Positions 1-8,111 of a stretch of 61,382 nt of DNA are shown one piece after another (position 1 is the stretch's first letter; every line of letters begins with the position of its first letter). A program made the translations under genes and the position numbers. The stretch lies in contig JMRP01000013.1 in NCBI GenBank assembly GCA_000708525.1, positions 1 to 61,382 on the forward strand, written 5' to 3'. Origin of the DNA: Cyanobium sp. CACIAM 14 (lineage in GTDB: Bacteria; Cyanobacteriota; Cyanobacteriia; PCC-6307; Cyanobiaceae). Below the pieces are notes generated by a model. It worked only from the letters and a program-made list of their open reading frames with translations, was not told the origin of the DNA and made no database searches.

Positions 1-1
1 C

Positions 2-214
2 GCTTCTGATCTTGAGCGTTCGAAGGAAAGATCAGGTGACCCAATTTTTGTGCTCGCTGCCCAGTCCACCACGGTGCGACCCCTGATTGCCGTCTGGATA
101 TTCCAGGGAATGGGCGGCGGCCTGTTCCATCCGCCCAACAACAGCGCCACGCTGAACACGGTTCCTGCCGAGCACCTCAGCGCGGCCAACGGGTTCCTGT
201 CGATGGCGCGATGA
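2..214 (+). pseudogene. Remnant of an MFS (DHA2-type) drug transporter
   Basis: From about base 50 the frame reads VLAAQSTTVRPLIAVWIFQG followed by GMGGGLFHPPNN and ends AANGFLSMAR at a TGA (212-214). The glycine-rich stretch followed by PPNN and an A-x-G-x-L-S-x-x-R end matches the mid-protein motif of EmrB/QacA-type 14-helix transporters. Nothing else of such a transporter (usually 450-550 residues) is present, and the first 16 codons of the frame do not look like the family. I read it as a decayed internal fragment, possibly cut by the window edge. Confidence 0.55.
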
Positions 215-287
215 TCGTCATCACCCTTGGCGTGGACGTTCCCTCGGTGGCATCGATCAGCCGCAACTCCTCCAGCGGGAGCGCGTC

Positions 288-1097
288 ATGAGCCGGCGGC
301 GGAGGGCGCTCTACCTCTCCCATGGCGCCGGCCCCCTGCCGCTTCTGGGGGAGGCGTCCCATGGGGAGCTGTTGGCTCGTCTGCAGGAGATCGCCGGAGC
401 GATCGAGTGGCCTTCCGCCATCGTCGTCGTCAGTGCCCACTGGGAGGAGGGCCAACCGACCCTCACCGCAGGCCCCTCGCCGCCACTCCTCCACGACTAC
501 GTTGGCTTCCCGCCGGAGGCCTATGCGATCACCTACCCCTGTCCAGGGAATCCCCAGCTGGCCCGGCGCATCGCCGGCGCCCTCGCGGCCCACGTCATCG
601 CCGCGACCCTCGATGCCACCAGAGGCTTCGATCACGGCCTGTTCGTGCCCCTTGCGATCATGGTTCCGCAGGCGGACATCCCCTGCCTGCAGCTCTCCCT
701 GGTCCGCAGCCTCGATCCCGCCGAGCACCTCGCCCTCGGCCGCGCCCTGCGGGATCTGGACCACGGCTCCCTGCTGTTGATCGGCTCCGGATTCTCCTTT
801 CACAACATGCGGGCGTTCTCCGCGCCCGACACCGCTGCCACCCGGGCCATGAACCTGGCCTTCGAGCAGTGGCTCCAGGACACCTGCGCCAACCCGGAGC
901 TCCCCGAAGCCGAACGGGAGCAACGGCTGCTGCACTGGGAATCGGCACCGTCGGCGCGCTACTGCCATCCCCGGGAGGAGCACCTGCTGCCCCTGCATGT
1001 CTGCTACGGCTATGCGGGCGCCGCCTGCACCCGATACTTCTCCCTCCGGATCCTCAACAAGACGGCGAGCCTCTTTCTCTGGGAGATCGATGGCTGA
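288..1097 (+). CDS. DODA-type extradiol ring-cleavage dioxygenase (LigB superfamily, YgiD-like)
   Basis: 269 residues, the usual length for class III extradiol dioxygenases of the 4,5-DOPA dioxygenase type, which open catechol rings with a non-haem metal. The family pattern is visible: SHGAGP at 11-16 (His12), VVSAHWE at 47-53 (His51), FDHGLFVPL at 114-122 (His116), and SGFSFHNMR at 167-175 (His172). These histidines are the expected metal and catalytic ligands. The natural substrate cannot be told from sequence; bacterial relatives act on DOPA or other catechols. The stop overlaps the start of the next gene by 8 bases, so the two are probably co-translated. Confidence 0.85.
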   Translation: MSRRRRALYLSHGAGPLPLLGEASHGELLARLQEIAGAIEWPSAIVVVSAHWEEGQPTLTAGPSPPLLHDYVGFPPEAYAITYPCPGNPQLARRIAGALAAHVIAATLDATRGFDHGLFVPLAIMVPQADIPCLQLSLVRSLDPAEHLALGRALRDLDHGSLLLIGSGFSFHNMRAFSAPDTAATRAMNLAFEQWLQDTCANPELPEAEREQRLLHWESAPSARYCHPREEHLLPLHVCYGYAGAACTRYFSLRILNKTASLFLWEIDG

Positions 1098-1506
1098 AGG
1101 ACTCTCACAGAGCCGAAAGACCGTTCACCCAGGGCGGCGCAGGCGCCGCGGCGCCTGCTGGATTGCCACCACGGGCCTCAGCGCGGCCCTGCTGGCCTCC
1201 TGCCAGCCGGCGCCGGATGAAACGGTCCTCGCCGATGTGACCCACCCCGCCACGATCACCTTCCGCGCAGCCTCCGCCGGGGATGTCCATGCAATCGAGA
1301 TCTCAGGGTCCGGCAGCATTGACGGCGTCGCCCGGATCGAGCTTCTCCTCGACGGAAAGCCCTATCGATCCCTGGACGTACACGACAAGGTGGCCTTCCG
1401 GTGGCGGAACGACTGGTACTCCCGGGAGGCGGTGGTGCGCTACACGCCGCTGCGCGTCCGTGGGGGGAGCCTCACCCTGAGGTCTCGCTTCGAGACGCTG
1501 CAGTGA
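1090..1506 (+). CDS. Predicted lipoprotein, unknown function
   Basis: 138 residues from an ATG that lies inside the end of the dioxygenase gene (8-base overlap). An Arg-rich N-terminus (GRRRRRG) is followed by a hydrophobic stretch and the lipobox LLASC near residue 38, so the mature protein should start with a lipidated Cys and be membrane anchored. The rest has alternating hydrophobic and polar residues and ends RSRFETLQ, suggesting a small beta-sandwich. An in-frame start at 997 exists, but it would run through the dioxygenase gene and place the signal sequence internally. No family recognised. Confidence 0.65.
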   Translation: MAEGLSQSRKTVHPGRRRRRGACWIATTGLSAALLASCQPAPDETVLADVTHPATITFRAASAGDVHAIEISGSGSIDGVARIELLLDGKPYRSLDVHDKVAFRWRNDWYSREAVVRYTPLRVRGGSLTLRSRFETLQ

Positions 1507-1623
1507 TCACAGCCGGGGCGGGGCCCAGGCCGCCGATCCACCCTCGCGTGGGCAGCCCCGCACGCGTTCTCTCGCTGCCGCCTGCCCAGGTTCGTTGCCG
1601 AGGCCACAGATCATTGAGAAGTC

Positions 1624-2565
1624 ATGCCAATACGCCTGACGACGAACCTTCGCCGGCAACGTCGATCTCCGTTCCCTCGGCGCACGTGGATGCTGGTCAC
1701 AACAGACGGCCGTCGTCTCGCCTGGTTCGAGGTCGGTGATCCGCAGGGCCCGCTCGTGATCCACAACCACGGCGGTCCCAGCAGCCGGCTCGAGGCGGGC
1801 CTGTTCGCGGATGCGGCGTCGCAGCATGGGCTGCGACTCGTCTGCGTCGACCGGCCCGGCATCGGACAGTCCAGTCCCCAGGACCCACGCAGCTTCTCGG
1901 GCTGGGCCGACGACATCACCACGATCGCCGATGCTCTGGGAGTCCGCGAGTTCGGCGTGACGGGCTGGTCGGAGGGGGGCCCATGGGCGCTGGCGGCAGC
2001 CGCCTTCATCGACCCCGCCCGACTGCGCCATGTGAGCAGCATCGCCGGCGGAAGCTACGGAGCCTTCGGAGACAACTGGGCGAAGCAGCACCTCTCCGCC
2101 ATCGATGCACTGGGTGGCTTTCTTGCTCTGCACTTCATGCCGGGCTTCAGCCTCATGTACGCGGCCCTTGGCAGAACGGCCGTACATTCCCGCGAGGCCT
2201 ACATCCAGCAACTGCTGAAGGCCGTCAACGCCTACGACCAGGAGATCGTGCAGCGCCCTGGCTTCGCCACCGCCTTCGGCGAAGCGACGGCCGAATGCTT
2301 CGCCCAGGGAAGCGAGGGTCTGGTTCGCGATGCCGAACGGCTCTATCGGGCCTGGGATTTCGATGTGCGCCGGATCGAACGGCGTGTCCACTTCTGGCAG
2401 GGACTGGATGACCGGCTCGTACCGGCCGTGATCAACAGGCAGCTGGCCGTTCGAATGCCTGGAGCCGTGTGGCATCCGGTTCCGGAGGCCGGTCACTTCG
2501 TGGCCATCGGTTCGGCCGAGGACGTGTTCGCCATCGCGGCCGAGGAACTCTCCCATCACCCATGA
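1624..2565 (+). CDS. Alpha/beta hydrolase
   Basis: 313 residues; ATG at 1690 (residue 23, MLVTTDGRRLAWFEVG) is an equally likely start because the first 22 residues are basic and unlike the family. The fold's landmarks are in order: HNHGGPSSR (oxyanion region), VDRPGIGQS, the nucleophile elbow GWSEGGP (Ser), the acid in QGLDDRLVP (Asp), and EAGHF (His). Relatives include haloperoxidase-like and epoxide-hydrolase-like enzymes, and the substrate is unknown. The stop overlaps the next start (ATGA). Confidence 0.85.
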   Translation: MPIRLTTNLRRQRRSPFPRRTWMLVTTDGRRLAWFEVGDPQGPLVIHNHGGPSSRLEAGLFADAASQHGLRLVCVDRPGIGQSSPQDPRSFSGWADDITTIADALGVREFGVTGWSEGGPWALAAAAFIDPARLRHVSSIAGGSYGAFGDNWAKQHLSAIDALGGFLALHFMPGFSLMYAALGRTAVHSREAYIQQLLKAVNAYDQEIVQRPGFATAFGEATAECFAQGSEGLVRDAERLYRAWDFDVRRIERRVHFWQGLDDRLVPAVINRQLAVRMPGAVWHPVPEAGHFVAIGSAEDVFAIAAEELSHHP

Positions 2566-3049
2566 AGCGGCGATCCCTGTGCCTCATGGCCATCGCCCTG
2601 ATCGGCCTGGCCAGCCCTCTGGCCTCGACGGAAGCTGGCCAGCGCAAGGGCACGGCGCCGGTGATCGGCTTCGCGGAGCGGGACTGCGCTCCCTGGGATG
2701 GTCCGGCCTTCGGGTTGTGGATCCCCGCCGCCCGGCTCGGGGTGCCGACCCGTCCTGGATCCATCTGCGCCTCTGGCAGCCGCCCGAGCAGTCCGCCGGG
2801 GAGTTCAGCTTCCCGCTCACCTCCAGCCGGCAGAAGGGAGCCGTGATCTATTTCCCCGGGCTGGCGTCGCCCCGGGCGATCCGCTGGCAGAGCCAACCCC
2901 GCCAGAACCTGAGCGGCCGTGTGCGCTTCGTGCGCATCAACGGCCGTGAGGCGGTGGAAGGGGAACTGGACTTCCTCACGGACCGGAAGGTCCGCCTGCG
3001 CGGCACCTTCGTGGCCCGATGGGTCCCCGGATCGCCCCGCTGCGGATAG
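2562..3049 (+). pseudogene. Secreted hypothetical protein, interrupted by a one-base frameshift
   Basis: The reading begins MKRRSLCLMAIALIGLASPL, a signal peptide, and continues GFAERDCAPWDGPAFGLWIP. It is then lost at the G run 2739-2742. Adding one G there gives RLGGADPSWIHLRLWQPPEQ and a protein-like continuation (SRQKGAVIYFPG, RVRFVRINGREAVEG) to the TAG at 3049. Without the extra base the first frame ends at 2846 in low-complexity Ser/Pro residues. The single missing base may be a real mutation or an error in a homopolymer. Function unknown. It starts inside the hydrolase stop codon, so it belongs to the same operon. Confidence 0.6.
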
Positions 3050-3193
3050 GCCACGGAGCGATGCTGGGTGGCAACGCCCAGTCCGGTCCATGGCGGCGGA
3101 GTCTTTCCTCTCCCTTGTCCGGGAGGACGATCTCGCGATCTTCCGGGATGGCAGCGAGGGTCTGGATCCAGATCCGCCGCCGCCTGCTTCGCC

Positions 3194-3751
3194 ATGACCA
3201 GGCCCGTCCCCGCGCTGCCGTGGTTGCTGCTGGCCCTGGCCCCGCTGCCTGCGCTCGCCGGGCGGCCCGTGATCCGCGAGGTGTCTCTCCCGCAGCTGGT
3301 GTCCCTGGCGGACGCCATCGTGGTGGTGCGCGCTTCAGCCCCCTTCCGGACCGCCGCGATCACCCTGGCCAATGGCTGTAGCTCCGAGGCCTGGCGGCTC
3401 ACCATCCGGGAGGTGGTTCTCCTCGGCCCCGGAGCTGGGGCAGGCGCCGACGCCCGACAAGCCTCCAGGCTGCTTCGGCCGGGCGGCAGCATCGCGATCC
3501 TGATCCACCCCACCGGCCTGCGCGACTGCGCCTACCGGAAGGTCCATGCCGGCGGCGTCTCCTTCCCAGCGGATCGCCATCGGGCATCGCTGGGACGGCT
3601 CTCCCGGCCACCGCAGGAGCTGGTGGTGTTCCTGAGCCGTGACCAGGGGCGCTGGCTGCTGGCCAGTGAGGACGCCTACGAAAGCCTCAGCCGTCTGGGC
3701 GAGATCCACCAGGCGATCCCCAGGACCACGTCCTCCCCCCCACCGCCATGA
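3194..3751 (+). CDS. Secreted hypothetical protein
   Basis: 185 residues from the ATG that begins MTRPVPALPWLLLALAPLPA, a clear Sec signal peptide ending ALAG. The mature part contains VSLPQLVSLADAIVVVRASA, a region around SEAWRLTIREVVLLG, and GGSIAILIHPTGLRDC. Two cysteines could form a disulfide. The frame is open further upstream (from 3068), but only this start gives an export signal. It overlaps the next gene by 4 bases. Unrecognised; it belongs to a run of small exported proteins here. Confidence 0.6.
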   Translation: MTRPVPALPWLLLALAPLPALAGRPVIREVSLPQLVSLADAIVVVRASAPFRTAAITLANGCSSEAWRLTIREVVLLGPGAGAGADARQASRLLRPGGSIAILIHPTGLRDCAYRKVHAGGVSFPADRHRASLGRLSRPPQELVVFLSRDQGRWLLASEDAYESLSRLGEIHQAIPRTTSSPPPP

Positions 3752-4122
3752 TCACCAACCCAAACCCGGCCCGCTTCGGCCCTGCCGCCCTCGGCGCGAT
3801 CTCGGCGGCCGCCCTCGGCCTGATCACCCCGGCCCGGGTTCTGGCGAATTGTCTGCTGCCGGAAGCGGGCGCCATGGTGCGTGTGGCGGTGCGCTCCTGC
3901 ACGGCCATCCAGGCCGACGACCATCCCGAGGTGCGTGCCCATGCCGGCCTGGGCGGGCCCGGGGCGCTGGTGGGCGCAGCCACGCTGCGGCGCCTCTACA
4001 CCGGTGCCCTGATCACCGACGACCGGGGCGGCCGCTGGATGGCTCCCAGCCAGGATGGCGATCCCTGCAGCGCCTTCAGGCCAGGCTCCACGGTGGAGAA
4101 GCGGGCCTCGTTCAGCTGCTGA
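3748..4122 (+). CDS. Secreted hypothetical protein ending at an internal TGA
   Basis: 124 residues with a signal-like N-terminus (LGAISAAALGLITPARVLA, then NCLLPEAG). The frame stops at TGA 4120-4122 directly after RASFSC, but the same frame continues with DTGRWGKCVFGGRFLGEPGQ and then PPINAFQ to a TAG at 4204-4206. The continuation is protein-like and has a Cys that could pair with those before the stop. TGA may therefore replace TGC, TGT or TGG in an ancestral 152-residue protein. Function unknown. It overlaps the preceding gene by 4 bases (ATGA). Confidence 0.55.
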   Translation: MITNPNPARFGPAALGAISAAALGLITPARVLANCLLPEAGAMVRVAVRSCTAIQADDHPEVRAHAGLGGPGALVGAATLRRLYTGALITDDRGGRWMAPSQDGDPCSAFRPGSTVEKRASFSC

Positions 4123-4326
4123 GACACCGGCCGCTGGGGCAAGTGCGTGTTCGGCGGGCGCTTCCTGGGCGAACCCGGCCAGCCTCCCATCAACGCCTTC
4201 CAGTAGCCCGGCGTTCCCATCACCAGGCGACCGCGAGCCGGCCTGCCAGGTGCTGGAGGCGTGGTGGGGCTCCGCCTCACAACGCCCCATGGATGATGGG
4301 AGCACCAGCGGAACCAGGAGCACGCC

Positions 4327-6075
4327 GTGGTCGTCGAACCCCGTCTCCAGCGGCGCACCGGCCTCCGGGGCGCCGCGCTGCTCAACGACCCGCTGCTGAA
4401 CAAGGGCACCGCCTTCAGCCGCTCCGAGCGCCGCCGGCTCGGTCTGGAGGCCCTGCTTCCCTGGCAGGTGGAGACCATCGAGGAGCAGGTGGAGCGCTGC
4501 TGGCAGGCGTTCGTGGGCATGGGCAGCGATCTGGAGCGCTACGCCTACCTGCAGACCCTCAGGGAGCGGAACGTCACCCTCTTCCACCGTTTTCTGGCGG
4601 ATCACATCGAGGAGGCCATGCCGGTCGTCTACACCCCCACCGTGGGGCTGGCGATCCAGCACTTCAGCCAGACGTACCGAAGCCCCAGCCAGGGAGTCTT
4701 CCTGGCGGCCCCCCAGCAGGAGCGGCTCGAGGAGCTGCTGCGCCAGGCCTGCGCCGCCTCCGGCGGTGGCCCGCCCGAGCTGCTGCTGGTCACCGACGCC
4801 CAGGGGATTCTGGGCATCGGCGATCAGGGGGTGGGGGGCATCCAGATCTGCATGGGCAAGCTGGCCGTCTACACCCTCTGCGCCGGCCTGGATCCGGCCC
4901 GCGGCCTGCCGGTGATGCTCGATGTGGGCACCGACCGGAGCGAACTGCTCGCCGATCCCTGCTACCCGGGCCTGCGGGAGCCGCGGCTGGCAGGGGAGGC
5001 CTACACGGGCTTCCTCGACCGCTTCATCGCCGCGGTGGAGGCGGTGTGCCCCGGCGCCCTGGTGCACTGGGAGGACTTCGGCGCTCCGCATGCCCGGCCC
5101 GTGCTGGAGGCGTACCGTCACCGGCTGCCCAGCTTCAACGACGACATCCAGGGCACCAGCGGCGTGGCCGCCGCCGCGATCCTGGCCGGTCTGCGGGGGC
5201 TCGGCACCACCCTGGCCGACCAGCGGATCGTGATCTTCGGGGCGGGCAGTGCCGGCTGCGGCATCGCCGAGCGGCTCTGGCGGCTGCTGCAGCGCGAAGG
5301 GCTCACCGCCGCCGAGGCCGCCGACCGCCTCTGGCTGATCGACCGCCATGGGCTGCTCCATGCCGACAGCCCCGGGCTCAGCGATGGCGCCCGTCCCTTC
5401 GCCAAGCACCGGGAACGCCTGGTGGAGCTGTTCGGCGATCCCGGACCGGGCTCCGATGAAGGGGCCGGCGCGGGCCCCGGACTGCTGGCGGTGATCGAGG
5501 CGGTGCGGCCCGGGGTGCTGGTGGGCACCTCCACCGCCGCCGGCGCCTTCGATCAGCCGGTGGTGGAGGCCCTCTGCCGCGGCTGCGAGCGGCCGATCGT
5601 GCTGCCACTCTCCAACCCCACCGCCCTGGCGGAGATCACCCCCGCCAACCTGCTGCGCTGGAGCCGGGGGCGGGCCCTGGTGGCCACCGGCAGCCCGTTC
5701 CCGCCCGTGCCGGTGGACAGCGGCACGGGCCCGCCGCGGGAGCGGGTGATCGGCCAGTGCAACAACTGCTTCGTGTTCCCAGGACTGGGCTTCGGGGCGG
5801 TGGCGGTGGGCGCCAGGGAGGTGAGCGAAGGGATGATCGACGCCAGCATCGAGGCCCTGGCAGGGGTGATCCCCGCCGCCCGCGACCCCGAGGCCCCGCT
5901 CATGCCGCCGCTGGCGGCGGTGCAGCAGGTGTCGCGGGCCGTGGCCGAAGCGGTGGCGATCGCTGCGGTGCAGGAAGGGCTGGCCCGCCATGCGCGCACC
6001 CCCGAGGAGGCCCGCCAGCGCCTGGACGCCCGCCGCTGGAGGCCGGTCTATCCGGATCTCGAGCCAGACGCCTGA
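4327..6075 (+). CDS. maeA: NAD(P)-dependent malic enzyme
   Basis: 582 residues (GTG start, AGGAG at 4316-4320), the usual size for single-domain malic enzymes that turn malate into pyruvate and CO2 while reducing NAD(P). Signatures in order: MPVVYTPTVGLAIQHFSQTY, the TDAQGILGIGDQGVGGI block with the catalytic Lys in ICMGKLAVYT, LPSFNDDIQGTSGV (metal-binding acids), the dinucleotide-binding FGAGSAGCGIAE, and QCNNCFVFPGLGFGA. Cofactor preference is not obvious. In this window the pyruvate could feed the nifJ product, although that gene is 14 kb away on the other strand. Confidence 0.93.
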   Translation: MVVEPRLQRRTGLRGAALLNDPLLNKGTAFSRSERRRLGLEALLPWQVETIEEQVERCWQAFVGMGSDLERYAYLQTLRERNVTLFHRFLADHIEEAMPVVYTPTVGLAIQHFSQTYRSPSQGVFLAAPQQERLEELLRQACAASGGGPPELLLVTDAQGILGIGDQGVGGIQICMGKLAVYTLCAGLDPARGLPVMLDVGTDRSELLADPCYPGLREPRLAGEAYTGFLDRFIAAVEAVCPGALVHWEDFGAPHARPVLEAYRHRLPSFNDDIQGTSGVAAAAILAGLRGLGTTLADQRIVIFGAGSAGCGIAERLWRLLQREGLTAAEAADRLWLIDRHGLLHADSPGLSDGARPFAKHRERLVELFGDPGPGSDEGAGAGPGLLAVIEAVRPGVLVGTSTAAGAFDQPVVEALCRGCERPIVLPLSNPTALAEITPANLLRWSRGRALVATGSPFPPVPVDSGTGPPRERVIGQCNNCFVFPGLGFGAVAVGAREVSEGMIDASIEALAGVIPAARDPEAPLMPPLAAVQQVSRAVAEAVAIAAVQEGLARHARTPEEARQRLDARRWRPVYPDLEPDA

Positions 6076-6154
6076 GGCATCAATAAGAGCTGTGTCGCCC
6101 CCTCGCACGGGAGCGGCCCCTCCACCTAGCACCTTTGCAACCACCCTCCGCTCG

Positions 6155-7744
6155 ATGGGCTTCTTCGTCCAGCTCACCGACGCCATCGCCGCCCGTCAGT
6201 CGCTGCTGGTCACCGGCCTCGACCCCAACCCGGAGATGCTGCAGGCCTGGGCGCACCGCCGCGGCATGGGCGGCCGTTCGTTCCTTTCCCAGGCGCGCCA
6301 CTGGATCAAGGCGGTGGTGGAGGCCACGGCCAACCACGTCTGCGCCTACAAGCCCAGCCTCGGCTTCTACCAGGCCCTGGGTCCCGTCGGGCTGGAGCTG
6401 CTGCGGGAGGTGCGCGAACTGGTGCCCCTCGACATCCCCCTGATCGTCGATACCAAGCACGGCGACCTGAACAGCTCCTCGGCGCTGGCCCACTACCTCT
6501 TCCGCGTGCTGGGGGCCGATGGGGTCACGCTCTCCCCCCTGGCCGGCCAGGACATCGCCGCCCCGTTCCTGCTCTATCCCGAGAAGGCGGTGGTGATCAC
6601 CTGCCACAGTTCCAATGCGGCCGCCCGGGTGCTCCAGCACCACCCCGACGAGAACGATCCGCTCTACCTGCGCATCGTGCGTGAATGCCAGCTCTGGGCC
6701 ACGCCCGAGCAGCTGATGCTGGAGGTGGGCACCAGCGATCCGGCGATCCTGGCCCGGGTGCGGCAGGAGGCACCGGAGCGCTTCCTGATCCTGCGCAGCC
6801 TCTGGGGCGAGGAGGATCGCCTCGAGGCCCTGCTCGAGGCCGGGCTCAGCCCGGCGGCCGATGGCCTGCTGATGCCCCTGCCCCAGAACCTGCTGGTGGA
6901 GGACGACATCGAACCCCGCTCGGCCGCCCTCAAGCAGCGCATCAGCGAGCAACGCGACCGCTGGCTGGAGCGGAGAGCCCGCGACCGCAGCGACGTCTGC
7001 AGCCTCTGGTTGCCGGAACCCCTGGTCGACAGCACGGCGCCTTCCGGCGGCACGGCCGGAGCAGTGAGCGGACTGGCGAACGGAGTGGCGGGCGGCGGCG
7101 TGGACGACCCCCTGGCCAGCCTGATTGTGGATCTGTTCGACATCGGCTGCCTGCTGTTCGGCGACTACGTGCAGGCCTCCGGAGCCGTCTTCAACTACTA
7201 CATCGATCTGCGTCAGATCATCTCCGACCCCAACCTCTTCCACCGGGTGCTGCACGCCTATGCGGGCCAGCTGGGGGAACTGGTCTTCGACCGCATCGCC
7301 GGCATTCCCTACGGCTCCCTGCCCACTGCCACCGGCCTGTCGCTCCAGCTCCGCAAGCCCCTGCTCTACCCGCGCAAGGAGGTGAAGGCCCACGGGGCGC
7401 GCCGCCTGATCGAGGGGGACTTCGAGGAGGGCGACCGGGTGGTGGTGGTCGACGACATCCTGATCACCGGTACCTCTGTGCTGGAAGGCATCGCCAAGCT
7501 GGAGAGCTCCGGCCTGGAGGTGGAGGACGTGGTGGTGTTCATCGACCATGGCGGCAGGACCAACACCAGCGCCCGGGAACGTCTCGCCCGGGGCGGCTAC
7601 CGCTGCCACGCCGTTCTCGACATCGAGCGCATCACCGGCGTGCTGCACAGCGCCGGGCGTCTCAGCGACGCCCAGGCCGCCACCCTCGGCCACGGCCCGC
7701 AGGAGCGCCGCGCCGATGCCGGTGGGGTGCTGGCCGGCTCGTAG
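6155..7744 (+). CDS. pyrFE: Bifunctional orotidine-5'-phosphate decarboxylase / orotate phosphoribosyltransferase
   Basis: 529 residues from the ATG giving MGFFVQLTDAIAARQSLLVT; the frame is open further upstream but would overlap the malic enzyme gene. The N-terminal half is OMP decarboxylase: VTGLDPNPEML, CAYKPSLGFYQALG, and the catalytic VDTKHGDLNSSS. After a Gly/Ala-rich linker near residues 300-320, the C-terminal half is an OPRTase with the PRPP loop VVVVDDILITGTSV. Together they make UMP from orotate, the last two steps of pyrimidine synthesis. The decarboxylase-first order is opposite to animal UMP synthase; comparable fusions are known in cyanobacteria. Confidence 0.9.
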   Translation: MGFFVQLTDAIAARQSLLVTGLDPNPEMLQAWAHRRGMGGRSFLSQARHWIKAVVEATANHVCAYKPSLGFYQALGPVGLELLREVRELVPLDIPLIVDTKHGDLNSSSALAHYLFRVLGADGVTLSPLAGQDIAAPFLLYPEKAVVITCHSSNAAARVLQHHPDENDPLYLRIVRECQLWATPEQLMLEVGTSDPAILARVRQEAPERFLILRSLWGEEDRLEALLEAGLSPAADGLLMPLPQNLLVEDDIEPRSAALKQRISEQRDRWLERRARDRSDVCSLWLPEPLVDSTAPSGGTAGAVSGLANGVAGGGVDDPLASLIVDLFDIGCLLFGDYVQASGAVFNYYIDLRQIISDPNLFHRVLHAYAGQLGELVFDRIAGIPYGSLPTATGLSLQLRKPLLYPRKEVKAHGARRLIEGDFEEGDRVVVVDDILITGTSVLEGIAKLESSGLEVEDVVVFIDHGGRTNTSARERLARGGYRCHAVLDIERITGVLHSAGRLSDAQAATLGHGPQERRADAGGVLAGS

Positions 7745-7786
7745 AGTGTCCTCGCGCCCTCGAACATCCCGGGTGCCCCCAACGCC

Positions 7787-8008
7787 ATGTCGAAGCTCCA
7801 GGGTCCACCCCCGACGATCGGGGAGCTCGAGGCGAAATATTCCCTGTACTGCAAGGCGATGCGGCTCCTGCTCAAGGAGGGCCGCACGATGGAGGCGATT
7901 CAGCGCACGGTCTGCTGGAGCCGGCTGGAGCAGCTCCACATCTGCCTGCCGGGCCGCTACAAGTCGCCCGACTACCTCTACGCCGTGCTGAAACGGGATC
8001 TGCGCTGA
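7787..8008 (+). CDS. Small conserved-looking hypothetical protein
   Basis: 73 residues, basic and probably helical: IGELEAKYSLYCKAMRLLLK, then EGRTMEAIQRTVCWSRLEQL, ending YAVLKRDLR. No signal peptide or membrane segment. Codon use matches its neighbours. It resembles short uncharacterised proteins of picocyanobacteria, but no domain can be named. Confidence 0.7.
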   Translation: MSKLQGPPPTIGELEAKYSLYCKAMRLLLKEGRTMEAIQRTVCWSRLEQLHICLPGRYKSPDYLYAVLKRDLR

Positions 8009-8111
8009 ACCGGCATCGGGGCTGACCCGGCATCCCCGCTGACCCGCGCTCCGGTCGCGCGGCTGCCAGGATTGCCCGGCGCAACCGGTCGGTGGGCCGT
8101 CCGGCGATTCC

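Noticed and set aside
3676..6186. 836-codon minus-strand frame opposite malic enzyme
   Set aside because: Shadow of the malic enzyme gene, with the typical Gly/His/Ala-rich composition.
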